Below are positions 35,036-44,340 of a DNA stretch of 64,000 nt, one piece after another; positions within the stretch are counted from its first letter, which is position 1; each line of letters opens with the position of its first letter. Below the pieces are notes generated by a model. It did no database searches and was not told where the DNA came from. It saw nothing but the letters and a program-made list of their open reading frames with translations. Made by a program: the position numbers and the translations under genes. Source of the DNA: an uncultured Bacteroidia bacterium (GTDB lineage: Bacteria; Bacteroidota; Bacteroidia; Bacteroidales; UBA932); assembly GCA_902780935.1 (NCBI GenBank), contig CACZHP010000007.1, positions 27,429 to 91,428 of the forward strand, in the 5' to 3' direction.

Positions 35036-36511
35036 TTAGTTTTTGAAATATTCATCCTTGAAGTTGACGAGATATACTTTCTCCACCGCCCTGGTCAAGG
35101 CTGTATAGAGCCATTTCAAGTCATCCACAGTCAACTCATCCTGCCAGAAAGGATTATCAATGAATACACAGCTCCATTGCCCGCCCTGACTCTTATGGCA
35201 AGTGATGGCGTTGGCGTATTTCAGTTGCAGGGCATTGAAATAGGGATCTTCCCGGACCGCCTCATAGCGCTTTTTCTTGGTTGTGATGTGGGAATAGTCC
35301 TCGTTGACCCCATTGTAGAGCTGGTTCTGCTGCTCGTAAGTTAGGGAAGCGGCCTCCGACTCGAGGGTGTCGAGACAAACTTTGGCTTTTATCTCAGCGT
35401 CATCATAATCCGGGAAGCAAAGGCGAGCGTCAGCGAAGGTCAAGCCGTATCTCTCCTCAAAATTCCTGATAGAGACCAACTTGGCTATATCCCCGTTAGC
35501 TATGTAATCCATCCCTTTCGCATCTCCAGTGAACTGGTAGCAGTTCTTCACGATCATCAGCTTCTCTCCCCTGACCAACCTTTCCTCATCATAAAACACT
35601 TGAGAGCGAATCCCGGCGTTGTAACGGTTAGCCCTCTTGTTGGAGCGGCACAGCACAACCGCGTCGTCTTTCGAGAAATCCGTGAAATACGCCTGGTTGA
35701 GCGAGTCCAGCAACTCCCCTCCCGCGATTCTTATCACATCATCAAACCCATTAGTCCGAAGGCCCAGATCATCAGGAGTCCAAGAACCGCCACCATAAAG
35801 GTCGGAGGTTATCAATTCCCTGATCTTGGTAGCGTTCCAAAGGATCCCGGACTCTTTCTGCTGCCGGACCACCTCTGTAAGGGAGCAATATGCCACACCC
35901 CCGAAACCATCCATATAATCCCGTGAAAGGGCGGGAGACGCGTCCAGACCGACAGGCGGCAACTGGGCTGAATCCCCTATCATAATGAGCCGGCAGTCAT
36001 TTCCGGCTCGGACGAAATCTATCAGATCCTTAAGGAGATCCCCAGTTCCGAACATGGCCTGGCTATTCCCGGACTGTCCTTCGATTCCGATAAGCGAGAC
36101 CTCATCAACGATAAAGAGCTTGTGGGAACGCTTGTTAGGAGCGAGGGAAAACTGTCCAAAACCGTCGGAACCAATTGATTTTTGGCGATATATGCATTTA
36201 TGGATAGTGCTCGCCGGCTTGTGGGCATATTGCGACAGCACCTTTGCCGCCCGGCCTGTCGGGGCGAGAAGAACGCATATTTCCTCAGGAACGTCCTCAA
36301 TGACCGGACGCAGGTCGTCCATAGCCTCTATGACAGCGGCCAGAGCCGTGGTCTTGCCGGTCCCGGCGTAGCCGTCCACGACAAGAATGTCATGGTCGTC
36401 ACCCACCAGGAAAGAAGCAATCTCTGAGAAAAGCCGATCCTGGCCGGGAGTCAGGTCGTATGGGAAATGATCCCTGAACCGCTTGTAGAAAAAACCGCTC
36501 CTGTCCATCAC
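35036..36511 (-). CDS. RecD-like ATP-dependent DNA helicase (AAA / UvrD_C_2)
   Basis: A 491-residue SF1B-type helicase. Walker A is DGYAGTGKTTALAA and motif II is LFIVDEVSLIG. GDSAQLPPVG (motif III), VLCRSNKRANRYN and the C-terminal AITCHKSQGGQWSCVFID (motif V/VI, UvrD_C_2) follow, then WLYTALTRA. It probably translocates 5' to 3' on single-stranded DNA. It is a stand-alone enzyme; RecB/C partners are not nearby. It overlaps trkH by 4 bp. Confidence 0.88.
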   Translation of the reverse strand: MMDRSGFFYKRFRDHFPYDLTPGQDRLFSEIASFLVGDDHDILVVDGYAGTGKTTALAAVIEAMDDLRPVIEDVPEEICVLLAPTGRAAKVLSQYAHKPASTIHKCIYRQKSIGSDGFGQFSLAPNKRSHKLFIVDEVSLIGIEGQSGNSQAMFGTGDLLKDLIDFVRAGNDCRLIMIGDSAQLPPVGLDASPALSRDYMDGFGGVAYCSLTEVVRQQKESGILWNATKIRELITSDLYGGGSWTPDDLGLRTNGFDDVIRIAGGELLDSLNQAYFTDFSKDDAVVLCRSNKRANRYNAGIRSQVFYDEERLVRGEKLMIVKNCYQFTGDAKGMDYIANGDIAKLVSIRNFEERYGLTFADARLCFPDYDDAEIKAKVCLDTLESEAASLTYEQQNQLYNGVNEDYSHITTKKKRYEAVREDPYFNALQLKYANAITCHKSQGGQWSCVFIDNPFWQDELTVDDLKWLYTALTRAVEKVYLVNFKDEYFKN

Positions 36512-37962
36512 TTGGCGCTCTTGCCGAACAACATCATCATGACGGCCAGGACAGGATAGATCTCGACACGGCCGAGGAACATGTCTATAGTGTACATCAG
36601 CTTCGCGCCTGTCGGCTCGGCGCTGAAATTACCCATCACTCCCAGGTCGCCAAGAGCCGGCCCCACATTGCTCAAAGATGTGAAAGTGGCGGCTATAGCG
36701 TTGGCGTTGTGGGGGTTGACGGCAAGGTTGATCGCCAGGGAGACAATGATCAGCATCATGTACAGCGCTATGTACAGGATGTGGGGGGCGATGTCCTCCT
36801 GCCTGACAACACGATGATTGACCCGAACCTCGTTGACCGAGGCGGGATGGAGGACGGTCTTCAGCCTGTAATGAATCTCCTTGAACAGAAGGAGCGCCCT
36901 GTCTGACTTGATGCCGCCGGTCGTGGAGCCGGCCATGCCGCACCAGATGCTCACGAACACCAGCATAGCCGAAGGCAGCGCGGGCCATATCCCGTTGTCG
37001 GATATTCCGAACCCGGTTGTGGAAGCGTAGCTCAACACATGGAAGGCGCTGGACAGGAAGCTCTTACCCCACGTCCCCTCGATTCCGTTGGCCTTCAGTG
37101 AGACCGCCACCACAACGCTGGTCACGATCAGGACACGTAGATAGAATTTGAATATCTCGTTCTTGAAAGGCTTGAGGGAGCGGGTGATGATCGCGACATA
37201 CACCATCCCGAAATGGATGGAAGAGATCAGCATGAAGAACATGGTGACAATATCGACCGCGACCGAGTTGAAGGAGCCGATAGAGAGGTTCTTGGTACTG
37301 AAACCTCCTGTCGCGGTGACGCTCATCGCATGGTTGATCGCATCGAAAGGACTCATCCCGCATAGCAAGTAGGCGACAAACGAGGCGCCCAGCATTCCCA
37401 TGTACACATTCGTGAATATCTGCACGGTCTTGTTGGTCCCGGAGCGGTATTCACGCTTCGAGAGGGACGAGAGCTCGAGGTTCGTGAGCCGGAGCTTCAT
37501 CTGCGATGAGCTTGGGATCACGAGAAGAAGGAACACGACGACTCCCAAGCCACCGATGAAATGGGTCGATGACCGCCAGAACAGAAGACTATTCGGAAGG
37601 GACTCGATGTCCTCCAGAATGGAAGCTCCTGTAGTCGTGAAACCGGAAACACTTTCAAACCAGGCGTTTATCACAGTAAACGGGCCTCCCCAAAGGGCAT
37701 AGGGAAGCATGCCGAAGACAAAGGAGAGAAGCCATGAGAGGACGATGATCATGTAACCGTCCTTCAATGAGATATCCTTGGAGCGCTTGACGAAGATGAA
37801 GGGAAAGATCCCGACAGTGAAGGTGATGGTGAAACTGATCAGCAAGGCGGCCAGGGCGCTGTCGTTGCCATAAGCCACGGAGACCAGGATGGACAGGAAC
37901 ATGAACAGCGCGCTGACCAGCAGTGCGGAGCCCACATTCCTGGATATCACCTTGATGTTCAT
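36508..37962 (-). CDS. trkH: TrkH-family potassium uptake transporter
   Basis: A 484-residue membrane protein with the four pore-loop pattern of the Trk/Ktr/HKT family. The filter-like segments are SGFTTTGAS, TATGGFSTKN, STTGFGISD and SNVGPALGD, each with the conserved Gly. GMAGSTTGGIKSDR is the intracellular gate region. It imports K+ driven by Na+ or H+; the TrkA regulatory subunit is not in this window. It overlaps both neighbours by 4 bp. Confidence 0.92.
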   Translation of the reverse strand: MNIKVISRNVGSALLVSALFMFLSILVSVAYGNDSALAALLISFTITFTVGIFPFIFVKRSKDISLKDGYMIIVLSWLLSFVFGMLPYALWGGPFTVINAWFESVSGFTTTGASILEDIESLPNSLLFWRSSTHFIGGLGVVVFLLLVIPSSSQMKLRLTNLELSSLSKREYRSGTNKTVQIFTNVYMGMLGASFVAYLLCGMSPFDAINHAMSVTATGGFSTKNLSIGSFNSVAVDIVTMFFMLISSIHFGMVYVAIITRSLKPFKNEIFKFYLRVLIVTSVVVAVSLKANGIEGTWGKSFLSSAFHVLSYASTTGFGISDNGIWPALPSAMLVFVSIWCGMAGSTTGGIKSDRALLLFKEIHYRLKTVLHPASVNEVRVNHRVVRQEDIAPHILYIALYMMLIIVSLAINLAVNPHNANAIAATFTSLSNVGPALGDLGVMGNFSAEPTGAKLMYTIDMFLGRVEIYPVLAVMMMLFGKSAK

Positions 37963-38816
37963 GCCTGAGTGTTGTCGTTTGAGGGCTTCGAGGCCATCTT
38001 GTTCCTCATGTCGGTCACCCTCTTCCGGAGCTGCTGGTTCTCGCTGACAAGCTCGGTGATCCCGTCGTTGAGTTCGGACAACTGGTCATCGCCGTCGAAG
38101 GTGTAGGTGTATTTCTTATTGAATGACCTGTAGTTGTTGAGTCCGTCAAGGATCTTGTAAAGCGGATTAACGTAGTACACCAGGATGAAGAACAGCAGCA
38201 TCAGGATAAGGAGCAGCCCGACCCCGACGGCCACGGCTCCCGGAATGATACTGCGATAGAATCCTCTTTGGAAAGTCTCCGAGTTCTTTTTCAACTCGGC
38301 GTAGATGGCGTCGTCAAGCTTCTCAATGTACCCGTTGAGCCTCTTGTATTGAGGTTGCAGACGCTCGAAATACCAGGTCCTGGTGTCTATGAAATCAGAC
38401 AGGAGAACCTCATCCAACTCCATGGATGTCAACATGTAAGCTGTGTAGGCATAGACCACGGAATCTGTCAGCGGGAGCATTTTGGACGAGACCAGGGACT
38501 TTCTCAGGGAGTCGCAATGAGCCATGAATTCCTCCTGGTGAAAATCAGGAAGGGCTGTCACCGACTCATCTCCGATGACTGCCAGCAGGTCAAGATTGTA
38601 CTGGCTGCTGACCTCGGAGAGTTTTTGGGCGACTCCGACACTTTTGATATTGTCAGCCATCAGGTCTGAGACATAATGGCTCATCCTGGAATATTCCAGG
38701 ATCGATATGACGCTGGAAGACAGGAGAGCCACGGCTATCGCGCTGAGGCTGAGCGTCAGCTTCATCCTCATCGACAGTTTCGAGTCCCGTAATCTTTCCC
38801 TAAGCCTGTTGAACAT
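37959..38816 (-). CDS. Membrane sensor-like protein (4-helix-bundle periplasmic domain, HAMP-like end, no kinase)
   Basis: A 285-residue protein with two membrane helices, about 20-42 and 194-217 (AVAVGVGLLLILMLLFFILVYY). They bracket a helical periplasmic domain like the four-helix-bundle sensors of chemoreceptors. After the second helix comes a HAMP-like stretch (NPLYKILDGLNNY), then a short coiled coil and a Ser/Asn-rich tail. There is no histidine kinase, methyl-accepting or cyclase domain. It overlaps trkH by 4 bp and heads the operon, so a role in K+ uptake control is possible (inference). Confidence 0.72.
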   Translation of the reverse strand: MFNRLRERLRDSKLSMRMKLTLSLSAIAVALLSSSVISILEYSRMSHYVSDLMADNIKSVGVAQKLSEVSSQYNLDLLAVIGDESVTALPDFHQEEFMAHCDSLRKSLVSSKMLPLTDSVVYAYTAYMLTSMELDEVLLSDFIDTRTWYFERLQPQYKRLNGYIEKLDDAIYAELKKNSETFQRGFYRSIIPGAVAVGVGLLLILMLLFFILVYYVNPLYKILDGLNNYRSFNKKYTYTFDGDDQLSELNDGITELVSENQQLRKRVTDMRNKMASKPSNDNTQA

Positions 38817-38839
38817 TCAAACCGATAATTATCAATTTA

Positions 38840-38847
38840 CAAATATA
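38840..38847 (-). promoter_or_regulatory. -7 box TATATTTG for the sensor-trkH operon
   Basis: A minus-strand exact match, 23 bp before the ATG at 38816. Around it ACCGATAAT (38821-38829) and ATTATCGGT (38860-38868) form a 9-bp inverted repeat. The repeat could be an operator or the terminator of the preceding DUF4838 gene. Confidence 0.6.
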
Positions 38848-38860
38848 TTAAAAATCCTTA

Positions 38861-40510
38861 TTATCGGTACACTCCGAGTATAGTTCCGTAATCCCGGAGG
38901 CATTCCCCGTCGGGGAAAACGCTGAAATAAGTCGAGTCCATGTAAACGGCGAAGGAGGTGACATTGCCGAGCCCCCGGCTCTTATAGACCTCCAGATCCT
39001 GGATGAACACGTCCGGATGCCAAGGCAACTCCACAGCCGGTTTCTTCCAGTCACTCGCGAGAGAAACATCCAGCCAATATTCAAGGACGACAGCCGTCTC
39101 GGCGGGGAATACCTTGAGATTGGCATCCAGCAGCCGAATTACCTCCTTATGGGACATCCTGCCTTTCCGCCCCGGCGCGTCAAGGTCAGACAACGGACGG
39201 TCCCATTGTCTCTCGATCGGCGCGAATTCCAGGAATATTCCTTCAGACGGCTTGACTTTGACAGGAGGCTCCATGGTCTTCTGATATGCCAGGTGTGCGA
39301 GAGTAGCCTCCGGATCGACCTTCCTTATCTCCTCAAGCATCTTGTTCTCGATGATCAGCGCCTGCTCACTCGCTGAATACTCTTTGCAGAGAGGGCAGAA
39401 ACATGGCTCCGAGTTGTCGTCCAGCCAGAAGTAGTAGCGGTGGTTGGTAGCGGGAAGGGAACGGACATATTCAGCGGCTTTTCCTGAAATGGTCTCCAAC
39501 GCCTTGCCGGAATGGGCACAGCAATTGAAGTCAGCGACCCGCCTCCCATTCCTGTCCATCCTGAACATGGTGGAATCCTCGTCAAAGAGAGACCTGGGAA
39601 GCAGGTCGCCCATCGCATGAAGTTGGTGCTCGACATCAATTCCAAGTCGGGAGCACTCGGCAGCGAAGTGCCGTCCTTTCTCCGTCCGCATGAAACCCAG
39701 CACCTGGGACGGCGTGATATGGGTTCCTAATGTATTGATTCCGTTTAATTTGGCTATAGCTGGCCATGGGGCGGTCTCCAGGTCTTCTACAGACAGGACA
39801 GCTCCCTTCATCCTGAAAAAGGGCTTCTTGTCAGCCCTTGCCATGAAAAAGACCTTGGGCTGGTGGAAGTCCGCATGCTTGTCGTCCGTGGACTTCAACG
39901 AATACCAGTTTACACTGCCGTCCGGACGGAAATCTGCCCTGAAGGCTCCCATCAGGAAACCCTTTTCCATATCGACTCCGAAACCGGACAATTCCTCCAG
40001 GGTCACGCTCCCGGCGATTGAATATCCGCCCTGACGGATCTCGTGGCAATACTCCAAAGTAGTGAAATTCCACTCATAATTGAACTTGCGGTAGAACTCG
40101 CAGGAGTAGTCCAGCACGCGCCCGGCAGGATCCATCTCCGCGCCGATATAGGTGTCAAGATCACCCTCATGGGAGAAGAAAACCTCAGCCCTGTCCTCAT
40201 ATTCCACATCCTTCTCGGTCCGGAAATCGCCTTCCAAGGCCAGAGTGGAGTCTATGACGTCGAACCGGAACAGGAAAAGGCTGTCGGTGACCATGCACTT
40301 GAACACCGTCTCATCGTCCAAGCCGTCCCAGGGAGCATGGAAACCCACGACCGGAGGAATGGCATCCCACACAGCCGCGGTCAAAAGGCTCTCTTGGGAA
40401 GGCGCAACCGGTGAATACGGGATCAAGAACACATCCCCGTCCTTCCTGGAGCACGACAGGAAGAGGACGAGTGCCATCAAAAGACTTAATATGTCACGAA
40501 AACATCTCAT
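38861..40510 (-). CDS. Lipoprotein with CBM9-like N-terminus and DUF4838 domain
   Basis: A 549-residue protein with a lipobox (LFLSC). Residues 40-215 resemble a family 9-like carbohydrate-binding fold (WDAIPPVVGFHAPWDG, DRAEVFFSHEGD). The remainder (YYFWLDDNSEPCFCPLCKEYS, ENKMLEEIRKVDPEATLAHLAYQ) matches DUF4838, found beside glycan-degrading enzymes. It probably works at the cell surface on host or plant glycans. It overlaps the AGE-family epimerase gene by 4 bp, pointing to a joint role in amino-sugar use. Confidence 0.8.
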   Translation of the reverse strand: MRCFRDILSLLMALVLFLSCSRKDGDVFLIPYSPVAPSQESLLTAAVWDAIPPVVGFHAPWDGLDDETVFKCMVTDSLFLFRFDVIDSTLALEGDFRTEKDVEYEDRAEVFFSHEGDLDTYIGAEMDPAGRVLDYSCEFYRKFNYEWNFTTLEYCHEIRQGGYSIAGSVTLEELSGFGVDMEKGFLMGAFRADFRPDGSVNWYSLKSTDDKHADFHQPKVFFMARADKKPFFRMKGAVLSVEDLETAPWPAIAKLNGINTLGTHITPSQVLGFMRTEKGRHFAAECSRLGIDVEHQLHAMGDLLPRSLFDEDSTMFRMDRNGRRVADFNCCAHSGKALETISGKAAEYVRSLPATNHRYYFWLDDNSEPCFCPLCKEYSASEQALIIENKMLEEIRKVDPEATLAHLAYQKTMEPPVKVKPSEGIFLEFAPIERQWDRPLSDLDAPGRKGRMSHKEVIRLLDANLKVFPAETAVVLEYWLDVSLASDWKKPAVELPWHPDVFIQDLEVYKSRGLGNVTSFAVYMDSTYFSVFPDGECLRDYGTILGVYR

Positions 40511-41691
40511 CGGGCCAGATCCTCAAGAATATTTCCTATCTGGTAAAGTCCTCTCGGGACATGGAAACAACCTTTCCACTTGCCTCCCTTAAGGGGAAGA
40601 AGCACTTCGCCGCGACGATCCAGATATCCGAACCATTCCGGGAAGTCCTTGTCTTTGAAATGGTTCCAAAGATAATCATCGAGTTTGAGAAACCAGTCAA
40701 GGCATTTCTCGTTACGGGTTAGCTGATAGCCCTTCAGCATGGCTATCGCGGCCTCTATGTGGACCCACCACAGTTTCTGGTCCCACTCCAGTTCCTGAGG
40801 AGGGCATCCCTTCCGATCCATGAAATAGAATATGCCGCCAAACTTCTCGTCCCAGCCGTATTGGATGACCCGCAGGGATATCTCCACAGCCTTCTCGATC
40901 AGTTTTCTGTCATTTTTCCTGATACCCAGGTTCATGATGAACCAAAGCGCCTCCAGATCATGTCCGGGATTGACCCTGCGGCCCTCGAAACAATCCACGA
41001 GGCTACCGTCAACCGAGGACAGGTTCTCAACCATCACGCCCAGATCCGGCTGATAGAAGACATCCAAGACCTCATGGAGACACTCGTCAATGGTCTTTTC
41101 CATAAGCTCCGGATTGTCAATTATTTCCTCAACCTCCAAAGCCATGTTGCAGATGATCATCGGCAGGGCGAAATCCTTCATCGGCCTTGTCCCGGGCACA
41201 GCCTTGAGCCAGGGTCCCTTGGGATTGGAGCGACGCTCGAGGATCCTCCGGAAGGTCTCCCTCGCCGCAGTGGCATAGCGGTCATCGCCGGTAGCCTTAG
41301 CCATCTGGGCGAAAGCCATGCAGGCGAACGTGTTGGAGAAGATATTGTAAGGATGGATAAGGGGACGACCGTCCCTGGTCAGCGAGAAATAGAAATCATA
41401 GTCGCCGGTGTAGCCGTGCCTTAGCAGGAACTCAGCCCCTTGGGTGGCGCATTCGAGCCATGCGGGATCCTTCTTGTACGAATTGTACAGCATGGAGAAC
41501 ATCCACACTTCCCTTCCCTGGAGCCAGACGAATTTGTCAGTGTCAAAGACATTCCCTTCCCTGTCAAGGCAGGTGAAATACCCGCCATATTCCTTGTCCT
41601 GGGATTTCTCCAACCAGAAAGGGAGCACGTTGTAAAGCAGTTCAGACCTGTAACGGGCCGCCATTGCGGCAAAATCAATGTCAGTTCTCAT
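40507..41691 (-). CDS. AGE-family N-acylglucosamine 2-epimerase
   Basis: A 394-residue (alpha/alpha)6-barrel protein of normal length. Family markers are NPGHDLEALWF (catalytic His), KLWWVHIEAAIAML, EWFGYLDRRGEV and the terminal KGCFHVPRGLYQI. These enzymes interconvert N-acetylglucosamine and N-acetylmannosamine (sialic acid use in Bacteroidales) or free sugars such as cellobiose; sequence alone does not decide. It lies between rmuC and the DUF4838 lipoprotein with overlaps on both sides. Confidence 0.9.
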   Translation of the reverse strand: MRTDIDFAAMAARYRSELLYNVLPFWLEKSQDKEYGGYFTCLDREGNVFDTDKFVWLQGREVWMFSMLYNSYKKDPAWLECATQGAEFLLRHGYTGDYDFYFSLTRDGRPLIHPYNIFSNTFACMAFAQMAKATGDDRYATAARETFRRILERRSNPKGPWLKAVPGTRPMKDFALPMIICNMALEVEEIIDNPELMEKTIDECLHEVLDVFYQPDLGVMVENLSSVDGSLVDCFEGRRVNPGHDLEALWFIMNLGIRKNDRKLIEKAVEISLRVIQYGWDEKFGGIFYFMDRKGCPPQELEWDQKLWWVHIEAAIAMLKGYQLTRNEKCLDWFLKLDDYLWNHFKDKDFPEWFGYLDRRGEVLLPLKGGKWKGCFHVPRGLYQIGNILEDLAR

Positions 41692-43126
41692 TTTCCTGAT
41701 TATTAATGGCTTCCTCCTCTGTCATGTCCGGGGAGAGCACAGCCGGGATTATCGATTCAGGGCCCATGGAGCGTCCTGTGGTTTTTATCTTTCCCTGAGA
41801 CTTCTTGGGAGCGAGACCAAGTTTCTCAAGTTTCTGGATTTTCTTTATTACACTCTGATTTGACTCATTCAGCTTTTTCGAGGCGTCCCCATAAGCCGAA
41901 CGGGCTTTCTCAAGCGCCTCGCCTATCTTCACATAGCTTCCCATCCAACCACTTAATTGGCTCATCAGTTCCTCGGCGGTCTTGTAAACCTCGGCGATAT
42001 TCTTCTCCTGATTGGCCTGCTTCCATGCCATCTGGATCATATTCAGGACTATTATCAATGTCATCTGACTGACAATCAGGACATTATTATCCTTGGCCAC
42101 CTGCCATAGCACGGGATCCTCCTCGAGCATGAGACGGAAAGCGCCCTCAACCGGGATAAACATGATATTGTAGCTGACCTTGCGTCTCCCATCCGGAATA
42201 TAAGACGCATAGTCCTTGGTCTTAAGCTCATCGACATGCTTCCGCACACTCTCGACATGTGCCTTGGCGAACTTGCGTCTCGCCTCGACCGTGTCGCTGA
42301 CCATATAGTCCTTATACGCGTTAAGGCTGACTTTAGAGTCGATTATGACCGTCGTATCATCCGGATAAAAGACCATGACATCGGGGATAAGTGTCCTTCC
42401 GGCGTCACTCTTGATCTCATGTCCCTCGCTGTCGGTAATCACTCCCTGGGTGATGAAATGGATCCCTTCCACGAGTCCGGCGTTCTTAAGCACATCTGTC
42501 AGAAGCATTTCCCCGAAATCTCCCTGCACTTTGGAATACCCGGTCAGGGCATTGGCGAGATTTCTCGCCTCTTCTCCCACAGCCTGGGAACGCTTCAGGA
42601 CATTCTCTATGTTCTCTTTCATGGCGGCGCTCTGGGCGGCACTCTCGATCCTGGACTCCCTGACACTCTTGTCGAAGGCCTCGAACTTTTCCTTTATCGG
42701 CTTCAGGAGCTCGGCGATCGACTCGGCGCTCTGGATCTTGAAAGCGGCGCTGTTCTCGGCCGAGAGAGCCTTGAAAGCGTCACGCATGCTTTCGAGTTCC
42801 TTCTCATGCCTCTCCGCCTGCATCTTAAGGGCATTAGCCTGGGCTTCCTCCCTGGCCCTGTCGGCTTCCTTCCGCTCCTCCTGCAAGCGGGCGGCGAACT
42901 CCTCCCTGGCAGCGAGCAGGCTCTCCATGGAGGCCTTCTCACTGGACAACGCGGTGATCTTATCCTGCAGGGCATCCTCCTCATCCTCGTATTTGGCCAC
43001 AAGCCGGCGGTTCTCCTCGACATGGCGGCGACGTTCCCTGGAGCCCATGACCATTACGACGACCATAGCTGCCACGGCGAGAACAGCCACGACTGCGAGA
43101 ATGATCATAATCGTTTTCTCATCCAT
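41681..43126 (-). CDS. rmuC: RmuC-family DNA recombination protein
   Basis: A 481-residue protein with an N-terminal membrane helix (IMIILAVVAVLAVAAMVVVM) and a long coiled coil (about 35-190). The RmuC nuclease-like core follows: VQGDFGEMLLTDVLKNAGL, RTLIPDVMVFYPDDTTVIIDSK and NIMFIPVEGAF. RmuC limits recombination at inverted repeats; its activity is uncertain. The gene is 3 bp after yicC and overlaps the epimerase gene by 11 bp. Confidence 0.92.
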   Translation of the reverse strand: MDEKTIMIILAVVAVLAVAAMVVVMVMGSRERRRHVEENRRLVAKYEDEEDALQDKITALSSEKASMESLLAAREEFAARLQEERKEADRAREEAQANALKMQAERHEKELESMRDAFKALSAENSAAFKIQSAESIAELLKPIKEKFEAFDKSVRESRIESAAQSAAMKENIENVLKRSQAVGEEARNLANALTGYSKVQGDFGEMLLTDVLKNAGLVEGIHFITQGVITDSEGHEIKSDAGRTLIPDVMVFYPDDTTVIIDSKVSLNAYKDYMVSDTVEARRKFAKAHVESVRKHVDELKTKDYASYIPDGRRKVSYNIMFIPVEGAFRLMLEEDPVLWQVAKDNNVLIVSQMTLIIVLNMIQMAWKQANQEKNIAEVYKTAEELMSQLSGWMGSYVKIGEALEKARSAYGDASKKLNESNQSVIKKIQKLEKLGLAPKKSQGKIKTTGRSMGPESIIPAVLSPDMTEEEAINNQENEN

Positions 43127-43129
43127 GGC

Positions 43130-44029
43130 CTAAAGAATATTCATGGACTGCTCGCGGACCTTCTCAAGCTCGTCCTTCATCTGGACGACCAGTTTCTGGA
43201 TGCCGGCGTGGTTGGCCTTGGAACCCGTCGTATTGATCTCCCGTCCCATCTCCTGGATGATGAATCCGAGTTTCTTCCCCGGATAGGGTTCCGAGTCAAT
43301 CGTATCCAGGAAATACCTGCAATGCTGGCGAAGGCGCACCTTCTCCTCATTTATGTCAAGTTTCTCAAGGTAGAAGATCAACTCCTGTTCGAACCTCGAA
43401 GGATCGACTTTCTGCCCAATCTCCGAGAGGTTCTTCAGCAGCCTCTCCTTTACAGTCTCAATCCTCTCTGGCTCAAGCTTCTCAACCTCATCCTCAAGAT
43501 CCATTATGCCCTTGACCCTGGAGGTAACATCCGCGTAAAGGGCCTCCCCTTCCTTGCTCCGGTAGTCGTTGACAGCTTGAAGGGCTTTCTTGATCGCACC
43601 CTCCACCACAGGCCAGTTATCTTCCGTCACCACATCCTGACGGGAATTGTCCATCACGTCGGGGAAACGCATGATTGAGGTCAGGAGCTCGTTGTCCATC
43701 CTGGCCTGGTCGCCGAAGTTGGCGGCACGATAGCTTGTGAGGTTGTTGCGGATCTCCTTCATCTGGTTGAAATATTCCTTGACCAGATCGGGATTGACCT
43801 GTTTGGCGGCTCCGGATCCCGGCTCCCAGGTCATGAAAAAGTCAATGGTGCCCCTGACGAGGGACTCGGAAATCATCTGGCGGACTTCCAGCTCCTTGTC
43901 CTTGGGAAGAAGCTGGGTCTTTATGTTGGCGTCCGAATTCTTCCCGTTCAGAGTCTTTATCTCGATGGTGAGTTTTCCTGTCTCCAAGACGGCCTCAGCC
44001 TTGCCGTAACCTGTCATCGACTTTATCAT
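43130..44029 (-). CDS. yicC: YicC-family endoribonuclease
   Basis: A 299-residue protein opening MIKSMTGYGKAE and closing with EMGREINTTGSKANHAGIQK and LEKVREQSMNIL, both diagnostic of YicC. The family cleaves RNA and helps remove certain small RNAs. It is the first gene of a four-gene operon with rmuC. Confidence 0.93.
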   Translation of the reverse strand: MIKSMTGYGKAEAVLETGKLTIEIKTLNGKNSDANIKTQLLPKDKELEVRQMISESLVRGTIDFFMTWEPGSGAAKQVNPDLVKEYFNQMKEIRNNLTSYRAANFGDQARMDNELLTSIMRFPDVMDNSRQDVVTEDNWPVVEGAIKKALQAVNDYRSKEGEALYADVTSRVKGIMDLEDEVEKLEPERIETVKERLLKNLSEIGQKVDPSRFEQELIFYLEKLDINEEKVRLRQHCRYFLDTIDSEPYPGKKLGFIIQEMGREINTTGSKANHAGIQKLVVQMKDELEKVREQSMNIL

Positions 44030-44051
44030 ATCCTGATTCTATCTAATCATA

Positions 44052-44059
44052 CAAAAATA
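44052..44059 (-). promoter_or_regulatory. -7 box TATTTTTG for the yicC operon
   Basis: A minus-strand exact TAnnTTTG match, 22 bp before the yicC ATG. It is paired with a divergent box for the small Cys protein 15 bp away. Confidence 0.6.
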
Positions 44060-44073
44060 ACGATTTTACTTTG

Positions 44074-44081
44074 TATTTTTG
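44074..44081 (+). promoter_or_regulatory. -7 box TATTTTTG for the small Cys protein
   Basis: A plus-strand exact match, 26 bp before the ATG at 44108. Confidence 0.6.
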
Positions 44082-44107
44082 TTTTCGAATCAATTAAACT
44101 ATCTGCT

Positions 44108-44296
44108 ATGGCACAGTATCCTTGCGAGAACTGCAAGTTCCGAGCTCATTACGACAAGAACCCCAAATCAGTGCTGGGACGTTTCTGGCGCTGGCATATC
44201 GGCTTCTGCCCCGGCTGGAAAGCCTACTTCACCCATCAGGACGACGAGACCAAGGCCGCTCTACGGGAGAAATATGATTTCAAGAAATACCAATAG
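44108..44296 (+). CDS. Small cysteine-containing conserved-type protein
   Basis: A 62-residue protein with PCENCKF near the N-terminus, then RFWRWHIGFCPGWKAYF and a charged tail. Three cysteines and a CxxC suggest metal or redox chemistry (inference). It has its own promoter box and an AT-rich leader and lies 44 bp before glnS, which has a separate box. This looks like a real gene rather than a shadow, but I cannot name a function. Confidence 0.75.
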   Translation: MAQYPCENCKFRAHYDKNPKSVLGRFWRWHIGFCPGWKAYFTHQDDETKAALREKYDFKKYQ

Positions 44297-44308
44297 CCCG
44301 CTTTTTTG

Positions 44309-44316
44309 TATCTTTG
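44309..44316 (+). promoter_or_regulatory. -7 box TATCTTTG for glnS
   Basis: An exact match, 24 bp before the glnS ATG, just after the small Cys gene. Confidence 0.6.
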
Positions 44317-44340
44317 CGGAATTGATCAAAGAAAGACATA

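Noticed and set aside
42236-43678. Long plus-strand open frame of about 480 codons
   Set aside because: It lies antisense to rmuC and yicC, which have clear family motifs; GC-rich codon use creates long mirror frames here.
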